Source of the DNA: Pseudomonas urmiensis
GTDB lineage: Bacteria; Pseudomonadota; Gammaproteobacteria; Pseudomonadales; Pseudomonadaceae
Assembly (NCBI RefSeq): GCF_014268815.2
Contig: NZ_JABWRE020000001.1
Location: 625,001 to 689,000, forward strand
Direction: 5' to 3'
DNA length: 64,000 bases
Shown here: piece after piece, positions 54,418 to 62,350 of the stretch
Position numbering within the stretch: the first letter of the stretch is position 1
Layout: the number at the start of each line of letters is the position of its first letter
Notes under the pieces: generated by a model
Database searches by the model: none
Seen by the model: the letters and a program-made list of their open reading frames with translations, nothing else
Told to the model about the DNA's origin: nothing
Program-made: the position numbers and the translations under genes

Positions 54418-54553
54418 GTGCCGGCCTCATCGCGGGGCAAGCCCGCTCCCACGCTCGTATGAGCTACGCCCCAGATGTTGGACACCCATCCATCATCTGG
54501 GGCGTAGCTGAGTATCTCGTGGGAGCGGGCTTGCCCCGCGATGAGGCCGGCAC
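54418..54553. repeat. Large REP inverted pair with nested arms
   Basis: Perfect outer arms of about 36 bases (GTGCCGGCCTCATCGCGGGG and its complement ending CGATGAGGCCGGCAC) enclose a second inverted repeat, AGCTACGCCCCAGATG / CATCTGGGGCGTAGCT. The whole block is one long cruciform-capable unit between convergent genes. Confidence 0.93.
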
Positions 54554-54567
54554 AGGCGATAAACCTA

Positions 54568-55143
54568 TTACAAGCTGAAATCACCCTCAGCCGCCAACTC
54601 GCTCAACGGCCGGCGCGGGCTCGGCACTTCGCGCGCCTGTAGCGCCTCGGCCAGAGTGGCCTTGTCGCCCAGCTTGCCGATCGCAACCATGGCATGCAGG
54701 TCATAGCCCTCGGGGATCTTCAGCTCCTTGCGCGCCAGCTCCTGGTCGAACCCGGCCATGCCGTGGGTGTGCCAGCCACTGATGCTCGCTTGCAGGGCCA
54801 GGTGGCCCCAGGCGGAACCGGTGTCGAAGGTGTGCCACAGCGCCGGTTTGTCATCGAAGCTGGTCTTGGAGATGATCAGCACCAATGCCGAAGCCTGCTG
54901 GGCCCAGCTACGGTTGAACGGCACCAGCAGTTCCAGGTAGCGCTCCCAGTTGGGGGTGTCGCGCCGCGCATAAAGGAAGCGCCATGGCTGCGAGTTGTAC
55001 GCCGACGGCGCCCAGCGCGCCGCTTCCAGGAAGCTCAGCAGAATGTCTTCGCTGATCGGCTCGGCGGTAAACGCGCGCGGCGACCAGCGGTTGATGAACT
55101 GCTCGTTGATGGCGTAATCGGCAATGCGGGGATTGGCGCTCAT
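54568..55143 (-). CDS. Nitroreductase family protein
   Basis: A 191-residue FMN-dependent nitroreductase-fold protein. RWSPRAFTAEPI near residue 20 and RWAPSAYNSQPWRFLYARR hold FMN-phosphate and ring contacts; a C-terminal AMVAIGKLGDKATL is typical. It would reduce nitro groups, quinones or similar compounds using NAD(P)H, physiological substrate unknown. Start ATG at 55143. Single gene. Confidence 0.9.
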   Translation of the reverse strand: MSANPRIADYAINEQFINRWSPRAFTAEPISEDILLSFLEAARWAPSAYNSQPWRFLYARRDTPNWERYLELLVPFNRSWAQQASALVLIISKTSFDDKPALWHTFDTGSAWGHLALQASISGWHTHGMAGFDQELARKELKIPEGYDLHAMVAIGKLGDKATLAEALQAREVPSPRRPLSELAAEGDFSL

Positions 55144-55291
55144 GGTGGCTCCTGCAAGGTAGGGAAAGACCAGAAGCGCACGCTACTGCGTCCAGCAGGT
55201 ACTGACAAGCGGTCTGGCTTTGCCCAAGGCCAGGCTCTAGACTGGCGCCGCCGCGCGCCGTGAATGAAGAATCAATGCAGGAAACCGTGTG

Positions 55292-55741
55292 ATGATGCCG
55301 CAAACCGCGCCCTTCTGGCGGCGCAAGACCCTCGAACAGCTCGATGCGCAGGAGTGGGAATCGCTCTGTGACGGCTGCGGCATGTGCTGCCTGCAAAAGC
55401 TCGAGGATGAGGACGACAACAGCGTCTACTACACGCGTATCGCCTGCAAGCTGCTCGATCTCGACAGCTGCCAGTGCAGCGACTATCCCAACCGCTTTGC
55501 CCAGGTGCCTGACTGCATCCAGCTCACCCCTGGCAAGGCCGATCAGTTCAAATGGTTGCCGCCCACTTGCGGCTATCGCCTGGTCAGTGAAGGCAAGGAT
55601 CTGCCTGCCTGGCACCACCTGGTCTGCGGTGACCGCAAGCAGGTGCATGAGCAGCGTATCTCCCAGTCCGGACGTATGCTCAGTGAGAACGATGTGGATG
55701 AAGACGACTGGGAAGACCACCTGATTTTCCGCGCCGGCTGA
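55292..55741 (+). CDS. YcgN-family cysteine cluster protein
   Basis: A 149-residue protein of the YcgN/UPF0260 family. The CDGCGMCC cluster near residue 27, the [17 protein letters not shown] segment and CIQLTP supply the conserved cysteines that may bind zinc or an Fe-S cluster. Function unknown. Start either 55292 or the following ATG. The next gene begins about 40 bases downstream on the same strand. Confidence 0.9.
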   Translation: MMPQTAPFWRRKTLEQLDAQEWESLCDGCGMCCLQKLEDEDDNSVYYTRIACKLLDLDSCQCSDYPNRFAQVPDCIQLTPGKADQFKWLPPTCGYRLVSEGKDLPAWHHLVCGDRKQVHEQRISQSGRMLSENDVDEDDWEDHLIFRAG

Positions 55742-55780
55742 GCCCCGGTCTTTCGCCTCTGCTGAACAAGGAGTTTCTGT

Positions 55781-56989
55781 ATGCGTCGCCCTCTGCTGTT
55801 GGTCCTGGGTCTTGCGGCCTGCACGCCGGCCTGGGCCAAGAAGGTCGATCTGGATTACCAGGTGCGATTGCTGCCATCGACCAGCCAGGCCGAGGTGCGC
55901 CTGACCCTGGCTGACGGCAGCGCGGTGCGCAGCCTGGACTTCGACCTGGGCAAGGCGGGCGCCTACAGCGAGTTTCACGCCGACGGCCAATGGCAGCAGC
56001 AGGGCGAGCGCGGGGTATGGCGCCCGGCGCCAGGCAAGACCAGCCTCAGCTACCGTGTGCAACTCGACCAGAAACCCCACGGCGGCGCCTATGAAAGCCG
56101 CATCACCCCGCACTGGGCAGTGTTTCGTGGCGATCAGCTGGTGCCCCCGGCGCGCCTCGACCAGCAGGACGGCACCGAGCTGGTCGCACGCCTGGCTTTT
56201 GAATTGCCGGCGGGCTGGAAGAGTGTAGAAACCGCCTGGCCGCGCATCGGCAAGCAGAAGTTCCGTATCGATAACGTCTCGCGGCTGTTCGACCGTCCCA
56301 CCGGTTGGATGCTGGCTGGCAACCTCGGCAGCCGTCGGGCGCGCCTGGGCGAAACCGACGTGACCGTGGCGGCGCCGCAAGGGCAGGGCATGCGCCGCAT
56401 GGATACCCTGACGTTACTGACGTTCGTCTGGCCGCAGGTGCAGGCGGTATTCCCACGTAATCCGCCCAAGCTGTTACTGGTCGGCGCGCGCGATGAGATG
56501 TGGCGCGGCGTGCTGACCGGACGTAATTCGCTGTTCCTGCACAGTAACCGGCCGTTGATCGGTGACAGCGGCAATAGTCCGCTGCTACGCGAACTGGTGC
56601 AGGTGTTCGCGCAGATCAATGACCGCGATGGCAGCGACTGGATCGGTGAGAGCCTGACCGATTACTACGCCAACGAATTGCTGCGTCGGGCTGGAGGCGT
56701 CAGTGATGACCGCTATCAGGCCTGGCAGGCGCGCCTGCAAAAGCTAGGCAGCAAAGTCACCCGCCTGCGGGGCAACCAGGCCGACCCTGGTCAGGTCGCG
56801 CGGGGCGTGCAGCTGTTGCAGGCGCTGGACCGCGAGATCCGCCTGCACACCCAGAACAAGCGCTCGCTGGATGATGTCGCGCGGGCGCTGATGCGCGTGC
56901 CCAGCGTCAACACCGAAGAGTTCATCCAGCTCAGCGAAAGCGTGCTGGGGCGCCAATCCGAAGTGCTGCAAAGCAAGCTCCTGCGCTGA
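55781..56989 (+). CDS. Secreted gluzincin-like protein with degenerate zinc motif
   Basis: A 402-residue exported protein (signal peptide about 1-19, ending AWA). The region around residues 265-300 (LLRELVQVFAQINDRDGSDW, then IGESLTDYYA) has the shape of the active site of M1/M61 peptidases: HExxH, a gap, then W-x2-E-G/S-x-T-x-Y-Y. But both zinc histidines are replaced (Arg270-Glu271-Leu-Val-Gln274), while the distal Glu290 and Tyr pair remain. So it is probably an inactive peptidase-like or binding protein. The N-terminal half is beta-rich, as in M61 proteins. Inference based on motif shape only. Confidence 0.6.
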   Translation: MRRPLLLVLGLAACTPAWAKKVDLDYQVRLLPSTSQAEVRLTLADGSAVRSLDFDLGKAGAYSEFHADGQWQQQGERGVWRPAPGKTSLSYRVQLDQKPHGGAYESRITPHWAVFRGDQLVPPARLDQQDGTELVARLAFELPAGWKSVETAWPRIGKQKFRIDNVSRLFDRPTGWMLAGNLGSRRARLGETDVTVAAPQGQGMRRMDTLTLLTFVWPQVQAVFPRNPPKLLLVGARDEMWRGVLTGRNSLFLHSNRPLIGDSGNSPLLRELVQVFAQINDRDGSDWIGESLTDYYANELLRRAGGVSDDRYQAWQARLQKLGSKVTRLRGNQADPGQVARGVQLLQALDREIRLHTQNKRSLDDVARALMRVPSVNTEEFIQLSESVLGRQSEVLQSKLLR

Positions 56990-57018
56990 CGCCTTTCTCT
57001 CAAAACCTGCGCTAAACC

Positions 57019-57044
57019 TGTGCGAGCGGGCTTGCCCCGCGATG
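57019..57044. repeat. Single REP element
   Basis: One REP copy, TGTGCGAGCGGGCTTGCCCC then GCGATG, between two convergent genes. Confidence 0.8.
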
Positions 57045-57068
57045 GCGATCACCGGCCCGACGCTGCAG

Positions 57069-57410
57069 TTAAATTTTCGCCGCAGGATCCGTCCCAGTCA
57101 CCGTCACCCCGCGCGTCGCCGCCTCGGCACTGGCCCTGAGCACCTCAAGCTCTGCCGCGCTGCGCTGAATGTCGCCACGCAGGCGCTGATACTCCTGGCG
57201 ATGGCTCAACCACCAGGCCTTGGTCGAGCAGTGCCCGCTGATCCCGCGTGCCAGTGCCAACCCTCCAACCGCCACCTGCAACAGGCCGATCAGGCCGCCA
57301 TGGCGCAGGCCTTTGCCGATCATCAATGCACCACCCGCCAGCGAACTGGCGCGTTCCAGGCCGTGGACGTTGTGCTCTTTGCTTACTGTGGGGGAATGGA
57401 TATCGAGCAT
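57069..57410 (-). CDS. Small membrane protein (YgaP/DUF2892-like)
   Basis: A 113-residue protein with NVHGLERASSLAGGALMIGK and GGLIGLLQVAVGGLALARGI, two hydrophobic helices typical of the DUF2892/YgaP-type membrane domain, then a charged helical tail (about residues 68-113). No rhodanese domain is attached. Function unknown. Single gene, facing a 327-base gap on its upstream side. Confidence 0.75.
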   Translation of the reverse strand: MLDIHSPTVSKEHNVHGLERASSLAGGALMIGKGLRHGGLIGLLQVAVGGLALARGISGHCSTKAWWLSHRQEYQRLRGDIQRSAAELEVLRASAEAATRGVTVTGTDPAAKI

Positions 57411-57737
57411 GACGAACTCTCCGTTGCAAGTGTAAGCAGCTGACCCTGCGGGTTACAGGCGCGTTCATTTCGATTGCTGGACGGCGGTTGCGCTGCGCTG
57501 GTTGATCCCTGCTTCGACAGGTAACGCCAGCCGGCGATTGTGCTTCACAATGTCCGGTCTGAATACTTTTCTGTCGGGTTTGGCAATGCATCATTGAGCG
57601 CGCCAACTCGGTCGCTCAAAATCCTTGCAGGCCACCAAATACGTGCCCTGCGCAGATCGAGCCATTCATCCAAAAGGCTGTAGACAAATTGTCTAACAGC
57701 GCCCTATAGTCGTTATACAAATAGTAGACACAGCGCT
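57411..57737. other. Intergenic region with GntR operators and promoter
   Basis: No gene is seen in these 327 bases. The part near 57738 holds the regulatory sites listed separately. The rest (57411-57660) shows no repeat, gene or clear promoter. Confidence 0.5.
57681..57728 (+). promoter_or_regulatory. Palindromic operator pair and promoter ahead of the gntR-like gene
   Basis: TAGACAA-A-TTGTCTA (57681-57695) is a perfect 7-bp dyad. A weaker copy, TATACAAATAGTAGA (57714-57728, 11 of 15 matching), lies 33 bases downstream, about three helical turns. A promoter can be read as TAGACA (57681-57686), 18 bases, TATAGT (57705-57710), overlapping the first dyad. This arrangement fits autorepression by the adjacent GntR protein. 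Confidence 0.6.
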
Positions 57738-58481
57738 ATGACAACAAAGAAGGCCGCCATGAAAGCCACCAGCATCGTCCAGCCGATCAGCAACGAGGTG
57801 CCCCAGGACCGCAAGGCCGTCCTGGCCCAAGCGCTGCGTCGGCGCATCCTCAGCATGGAGCTGGCGCCTGGTGCGGTGGTGGATGAACTGGCCCTGTGCG
57901 ACGAATTCGGCCTGTCGCGTCCACCGGTTCGCGAGCTGCTGCGCCAGATTGCCGCCGAAGGCTACATCGAGCTGGAAGCCAACCGTGCGCCACGGGTAGC
58001 GGCGATGAACCACGAGTCGCTGCACAGCTTCTACCTGGCCGCGCCGCTGATCTACGTCGCCACCACCCAGCTGGCCGCCAGCTACGCCAGCGCCGCCGAA
58101 ATCGAAGTGCTCAAGGGCATCCAGGCCCAGTTCCGCCAGGCGATCGAACAGCGAGACGTGGAAAACCGGGTGCTCTACAACGATGCCTTCCACCTGGAAA
58201 TCGGCAAGATGGCGCACAACGATTACCTGATGCCCAGCCTGCGGCGGATCCTTATCGACCACACTCGCCTGGGCAAGATTTTCTACCGTCACCCGACCAC
58301 CGATGACATGCAGCGCGATCTGGAACTTGCCTGCGCGCAGCACGAGCAGATCATCGAGGCGATCGAGCGGCGCGATCCTGAAACCGCAGGCCGCGTGGTG
58401 CGTGCGCACATGGAATTGTCGCGCCGACGCATGGCTGAGTACGCCGCACCCCAGGGACTGGATGTGCCGATCGAAATGTAG
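57738..58481 (+). CDS. GntR-family regulator (FadR/FCD type)
   Basis: A 247-residue GntR regulator: N-terminal winged helix (ALRRRILSMELAPGAVVDE, LSRPPVRELLRQIAAEGYI) and a C-terminal FCD helical domain with the His/Asp metal-site pattern (DAFHLEIGKMAHND). It is first in a run of plus-strand genes (FAD oxidase, MFS, DapA-like, ALDH) and most likely represses them until their substrate binds. Palindromic sites overlap its promoter. Confidence 0.9.
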   Translation: MTTKKAAMKATSIVQPISNEVPQDRKAVLAQALRRRILSMELAPGAVVDELALCDEFGLSRPPVRELLRQIAAEGYIELEANRAPRVAAMNHESLHSFYLAAPLIYVATTQLAASYASAAEIEVLKGIQAQFRQAIEQRDVENRVLYNDAFHLEIGKMAHNDYLMPSLRRILIDHTRLGKIFYRHPTTDDMQRDLELACAQHEQIIEAIERRDPETAGRVVRAHMELSRRRMAEYAAPQGLDVPIEM

Positions 58482-58540
58482 AGATTGAAGTCACCGCCCG
58501 TAGCGGTGAATGCACGACCACAACACACCAGGTCCATGAA

Positions 58541-59860
58541 ATGACAAGAATAACTTCGCTGCCTGCCGATGACGCCTCCTGTGGCTGGTTCCACCTGAGC
58601 AAGCCCCGTCAGCCCCGGCCCGCCCACAGTGGCCAGAGCAAAGCCCGCTGGGTGGTGGTCGGCGCCGGTTTCACCGGCCTTGCTGCCGCGCGGCAACTGG
58701 CAGCGAACTTTCCCGATGACCAGATCGTGCTGATCGAGGCCCAGCAGGTCGGCTTTGGCACCTCCGGGCGCAATGCCGGCTTTGCCATCGACCTGCCGCA
58801 TGACATCGGCGCCGAGGACTACATTGGCGACATCGGCATCGCCAAGACCGTTCTCAAGCTCAATCTGGGCGGCCAGTCTTACCTCAAGGCGCTGGTCGAG
58901 CGCTATGCCATCGACTGCCAGTTCAAACACTGCGGCAAATACCAGGCGGCAGTCGAAGATCGCGGCATCGCCGTGTTGGAAGCCTATCGCCGGGGGCTGG
59001 ACAAGCTCGATCAACCTTACCAGATGATCGATGGACGCGATTTGCCCGAGCACATTGGCACCGATTTCTACCGCAAGGGCCTGTTTACCCCAGGCACCGC
59101 GCTGATCCAGCCGGCGGCGTTGGTCAAAGGTCTGGCCGACAACTTGCCGAGCAACGTTGCGCTGTACGAGAACACCCCAATCCTTGATGTCGAATATGGC
59201 GACAAGGTGCTCTTGCGCCATGCCAATGGCTCGATCATCGCCGACAACCTGGTGCTGACCACCAACGCCTTTGGCATGAGCTTTGGCTTTCTCAAAGGGC
59301 GCATGCTGCCGGTGTTCACCTATGCCAGCATCACCCGCCCGCTGAGCGAGGACGAACAGGCGCGCCTGGGCGGCAAGCCCTACTGGGGCGTGATTCCGGC
59401 GGACCCATTCGGCACCACCTTGCGCCGCACGGTCGACAACCGCCTGCTGATTCGCAACAGCTTCAGCTACAACCCCGATGGGCGCAGCAATGGCAAATAC
59501 CTGCAACGGTTCGTCGAGCGTCACCGCGCGTCGTTCGCCCGGCGTTTCCCGATGTTGCCCGAGGTCGACTTTGACTATACCTGGGGCGGTGCATTGGCCC
59601 TGTCGCGTAATCACATGGGCTTCTTCGGCAAGTTGGCGCCGAATGTATTTGCTGCGCTGTGCTGCAATGGTCTTGGTGTTACCCGCGGTACGGTGACCGG
59701 CAAACTCTTGGCCGATTGGCTGGCGGGCCAAAGCAATGAGTTGATCGACTTCTTGCTGAATGCTCCAGGGCCCTCTGCCAATCCACCGCAGCCCTTGGTA
59801 TCGCTGGGCTTGAACCTGAATCTGATGTGGGGGCAATACCGCGCCGGAAAAGAAAGCTGA
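58541..59860 (+). CDS. FAD-dependent oxidoreductase (DAO family, PuuB-like)
   Basis: A 439-residue flavoprotein: VVVGAGFTGLAAARQLA near residue 36 for the FAD ADP part, FGTSGRNAGFAIDLPHDIG, and a C-terminal CCNGLGVTRGTVTGKLLADWL. It is a paralogue of the oxidase at 27769-29070 (shared GTALIQPAALVKGLAD-like and RNSFSYN-like segments). It would oxidise an amine or amino/imino acid to the imine. Gene order suggests the first catabolic step of the GntR operon. Confidence 0.87.
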   Translation: MTRITSLPADDASCGWFHLSKPRQPRPAHSGQSKARWVVVGAGFTGLAAARQLAANFPDDQIVLIEAQQVGFGTSGRNAGFAIDLPHDIGAEDYIGDIGIAKTVLKLNLGGQSYLKALVERYAIDCQFKHCGKYQAAVEDRGIAVLEAYRRGLDKLDQPYQMIDGRDLPEHIGTDFYRKGLFTPGTALIQPAALVKGLADNLPSNVALYENTPILDVEYGDKVLLRHANGSIIADNLVLTTNAFGMSFGFLKGRMLPVFTYASITRPLSEDEQARLGGKPYWGVIPADPFGTTLRRTVDNRLLIRNSFSYNPDGRSNGKYLQRFVERHRASFARRFPMLPEVDFDYTWGGALALSRNHMGFFGKLAPNVFAALCCNGLGVTRGTVTGKLLADWLAGQSNELIDFLLNAPGPSANPPQPLVSLGLNLNLMWGQYRAGKES

Positions 59861-60042
59861 GCCATCGATAAGTTAACGATTCACGTGCAATTGGCTGGGG
59901 CTTAGTTACCCGGCACGGGCGCCCTTTGCCCAGACAAAGATGATCGAGGCGGGTAGTCGATCGAACGAGGCTGAAGGCAGTTTTCAGTGTCGCGCACGCG
60001 CTCGCCTTGAATAAGTGCACTACAGAAGTGGTAGGAACAATA

Positions 60043-61371
60043 ATGACAAGTCCGAATATTTCCGTTGAAGATGTACCGCTCAATCGCTTTCACCAGTTGC
60101 TGACCGTGCGCTCCGGCGGTGGCTCGTTCGTCGATGGCTATGTACTGAGCATTATTGGCGTGGCCCTGGTGCAGATGTCCGCCGGCTTGAACCTGAGCAG
60201 TTTCTGGCAAGGCATGATCGCTGCGTCGGCGCTGATCGGGATCTTCTTTGGTGGCTTTTTCGGCGGTTGGCTGACCGACCGCTTTGGCCGCAAACGGGTG
60301 TTCTTCGTGGGCCCGGTGCTGTTCATGCTGGCCTCGCTCAGCCAGTTCTGGGTCGAGTCGGCGCTGGTGCTGTTCTTGCTGCGCTTTGCCATCGGCATCG
60401 CGGTGGGCATCGAGTACCCGGTGGCGACCTCGCTGCTGGTGGAGTTCTTGCCCAAGAAGAACCGCGGCCCGCGCCTGGCTACCCTGACCATTCTCTGGTT
60501 TGCCGGGGCGGCGTTCGCCTATGTCATCGGCGATCTGCTTTTGCGCCACGGCGGCGAGGAGTCCTGGCGCCTGGTGCTGGCCAGCCCGGTGGTGATCGGC
60601 GCGCTGCTGTTCGTGCTACGCATGGGCACCCCGGAATCGCCACGCTGGCTGCTGAGCAAAGGCCGTGCGGCCGAGGCTGAGGCGGTGATCAAGCAGGTCT
60701 ACGGCAGTGATTTCTCCCTGCGCAACCTGCCTGAAGAGCCCAAGCAGACGAAACTCTCGTTGCTCAGCCTGCTGCACTCAGGCTACGGCAAACGCATGCT
60801 GTTCGTAGCGATGTTCTGGACCTGTTCGGTCATCCCGGTGTTCGCCGTGTATGCCTTCGCGCCCAAGGTGCTGGCCGCGCTCAACCTCAAGGGCGACTGG
60901 GCTTCGTTCGGTTCGGTGGCGATCACGTTCCTGTTCGTGGTCGGCTGCATCATCGCCACCCGCCTGATCAACGGCATGGGCCGGCGGCGCATGCTGATCA
61001 ACAGCTTTGCCTGCTCGGGCATGGCGCTGCTGGGCCTGGCGGCATTCCACGCCGGCTCCGAGCTGCTGATCCTCGGCTTGTTTGGCGCCTACGCGCTGTT
61101 CATCGGCGGCGCGCAGGTGCTGCAGCTGGTGTATCCGAACGAGCTGTTCCCCACTGAAATTCGTGCAGGCGCGGTCGGCGTGGGCACCTCGCTGTCGCGG
61201 GTCGGCGCTGCCATCGGCACCTGGCTGGTGCCGATGGCGCTGGATAGCTACGGCATCGCTTTCACCATGTACGCCGCGGCCATCGTCACCTTCATTGGCC
61301 TGGCGTTCTCTGTCGCGCTGGCGCCGGAAACCCGTTCGCTGAACCTGCAGCAAGCTGCATCGCTGGGCTGA
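60043..61371 (+). CDS. MFS transporter (aromatic-acid/sugar symporter type)
   Basis: A 442-residue, 12-helix MFS transporter. GSFVDGYVLSIIGVAL in helix 1 and GGWLTDRFGRKRVFFVG in the first cytoplasmic loop resemble the AAHS/sugar-porter groups, as does the later VYPNELFPTEIRAGAVGVGT. Start ATG at 60043, with AGGAA upstream; an earlier in-frame start lacks MFS-like sequence. It probably imports the substrate of this operon. Confidence 0.87.
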   Translation: MTSPNISVEDVPLNRFHQLLTVRSGGGSFVDGYVLSIIGVALVQMSAGLNLSSFWQGMIAASALIGIFFGGFFGGWLTDRFGRKRVFFVGPVLFMLASLSQFWVESALVLFLLRFAIGIAVGIEYPVATSLLVEFLPKKNRGPRLATLTILWFAGAAFAYVIGDLLLRHGGEESWRLVLASPVVIGALLFVLRMGTPESPRWLLSKGRAAEAEAVIKQVYGSDFSLRNLPEEPKQTKLSLLSLLHSGYGKRMLFVAMFWTCSVIPVFAVYAFAPKVLAALNLKGDWASFGSVAITFLFVVGCIIATRLINGMGRRRMLINSFACSGMALLGLAAFHAGSELLILGLFGAYALFIGGAQVLQLVYPNELFPTEIRAGAVGVGTSLSRVGAAIGTWLVPMALDSYGIAFTMYAAAIVTFIGLAFSVALAPETRSLNLQQAASLG

Positions 61372-61445
61372 ATCACCACCACGGCGTGGCGCTGATCGAG
61401 CGCTGCGGCCTGAACAAAACTGATCGTTGCATTGGAGAACTCACC

Positions 61446-62348
61446 GTGAAATTCGAAGGCATCTATACCCCGGCAATCACTCCGCTGGCCGCGGACGGCT
61501 CGATCGACAAGGCGGCGTTCGCCGACGTTCTTGAGTACCTGGTCGACTCAAAGATTCATGGCGTCATCATCGGCGGTTCCACCGGCGAGTACTACGCGCA
61601 TACCTCCCAGGAGCGCATCGAGCTGGCCGCCCAGGCCAAGGACGTGCTCAACGGCCGCCTGCCGCTGATCGTCGGCACCGGTGGCATCCGCACCGAAGAC
61701 GCGGTGGCCTTTGCCAAGCACGCCAAAGAGATCAAGGCTGATGCGTTGTTGGTCGGCACGCCGCCGTACGCCCTGCCGACTCAGCAGGAGATCGCTCAAC
61801 ACGTCAAAGCCGTTGACGCAGCTGCCGGCCTGCCGATCATGCTCTACAACTACCCAGGCCGCATGAGCGTGAGCATGGGCGAGGAATTCTTCGATGCCGT
61901 GGCGGATGTGAAGAACATCGTCGCCATCAAGGAAAGCTCCGGTGACATGGGCCAGCTGCACCGCCTGGCCATCCAGCGCCCGAACATCCAGCTGTCGTGC
62001 GGCTGGGACGACCAGGCCCTGGAGTTCTTCGCTTGGGGCGCCCAGAGCTGGGTGTGCGCCGGCTCCAACTTCATCCCGCGCGAGCACGTGGCCCTGTATG
62101 AGGCGTGCGTGATCGACAAGGACTTCGACAAAGGCCGGCGCATCATGGGCGCGATGATGCCGCTGATGGACTTCCTCGAAGGTGGCAAGTTCGTCCAGTC
62201 GATCAAGTACGGCGTGGCCCTGAACGGCCTGAGCACCGGTGGCGTGCGCAAGCCGCTGTCCGAGCTGGACGCTGCCGAGAAGCAAGCGCTTGAGCGCGTC
62301 GTGAACGAACTCAAGCGCAACATCGCACAGATCACCGGGGGAGCCTGA
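61446..62348 (+). CDS. DapA-family (dihydrodipicolinate synthase-like) catabolic enzyme
   Basis: A 300-residue class I aldolase/dehydratase of the DapA superfamily. The Schiff-base Lys162 (VAIKESSG), Tyr134 (IMLYNYPGR), Arg139 and GGSTGEYY are intact, so it acts on a 2-keto acid. It is clearly distinct from the biosynthetic DapA at 17793. Catabolic relatives include 2-keto-3-deoxy acid dehydratases and 4-hydroxy-pyrroline-2-carboxylate deaminase. Start GTG at 61446 with GGAG eight bases before it. The aldehyde dehydrogenase start follows its stop by 2 bases, so these two products likely act in sequence. Confidence 0.87.
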   Translation: MKFEGIYTPAITPLAADGSIDKAAFADVLEYLVDSKIHGVIIGGSTGEYYAHTSQERIELAAQAKDVLNGRLPLIVGTGGIRTEDAVAFAKHAKEIKADALLVGTPPYALPTQQEIAQHVKAVDAAAGLPIMLYNYPGRMSVSMGEEFFDAVADVKNIVAIKESSGDMGQLHRLAIQRPNIQLSCGWDDQALEFFAWGAQSWVCAGSNFIPREHVALYEACVIDKDFDKGRRIMGAMMPLMDFLEGGKFVQSIKYGVALNGLSTGGVRKPLSELDAAEKQALERVVNELKRNIAQITGGA

Positions 62349-62350
62349 CC

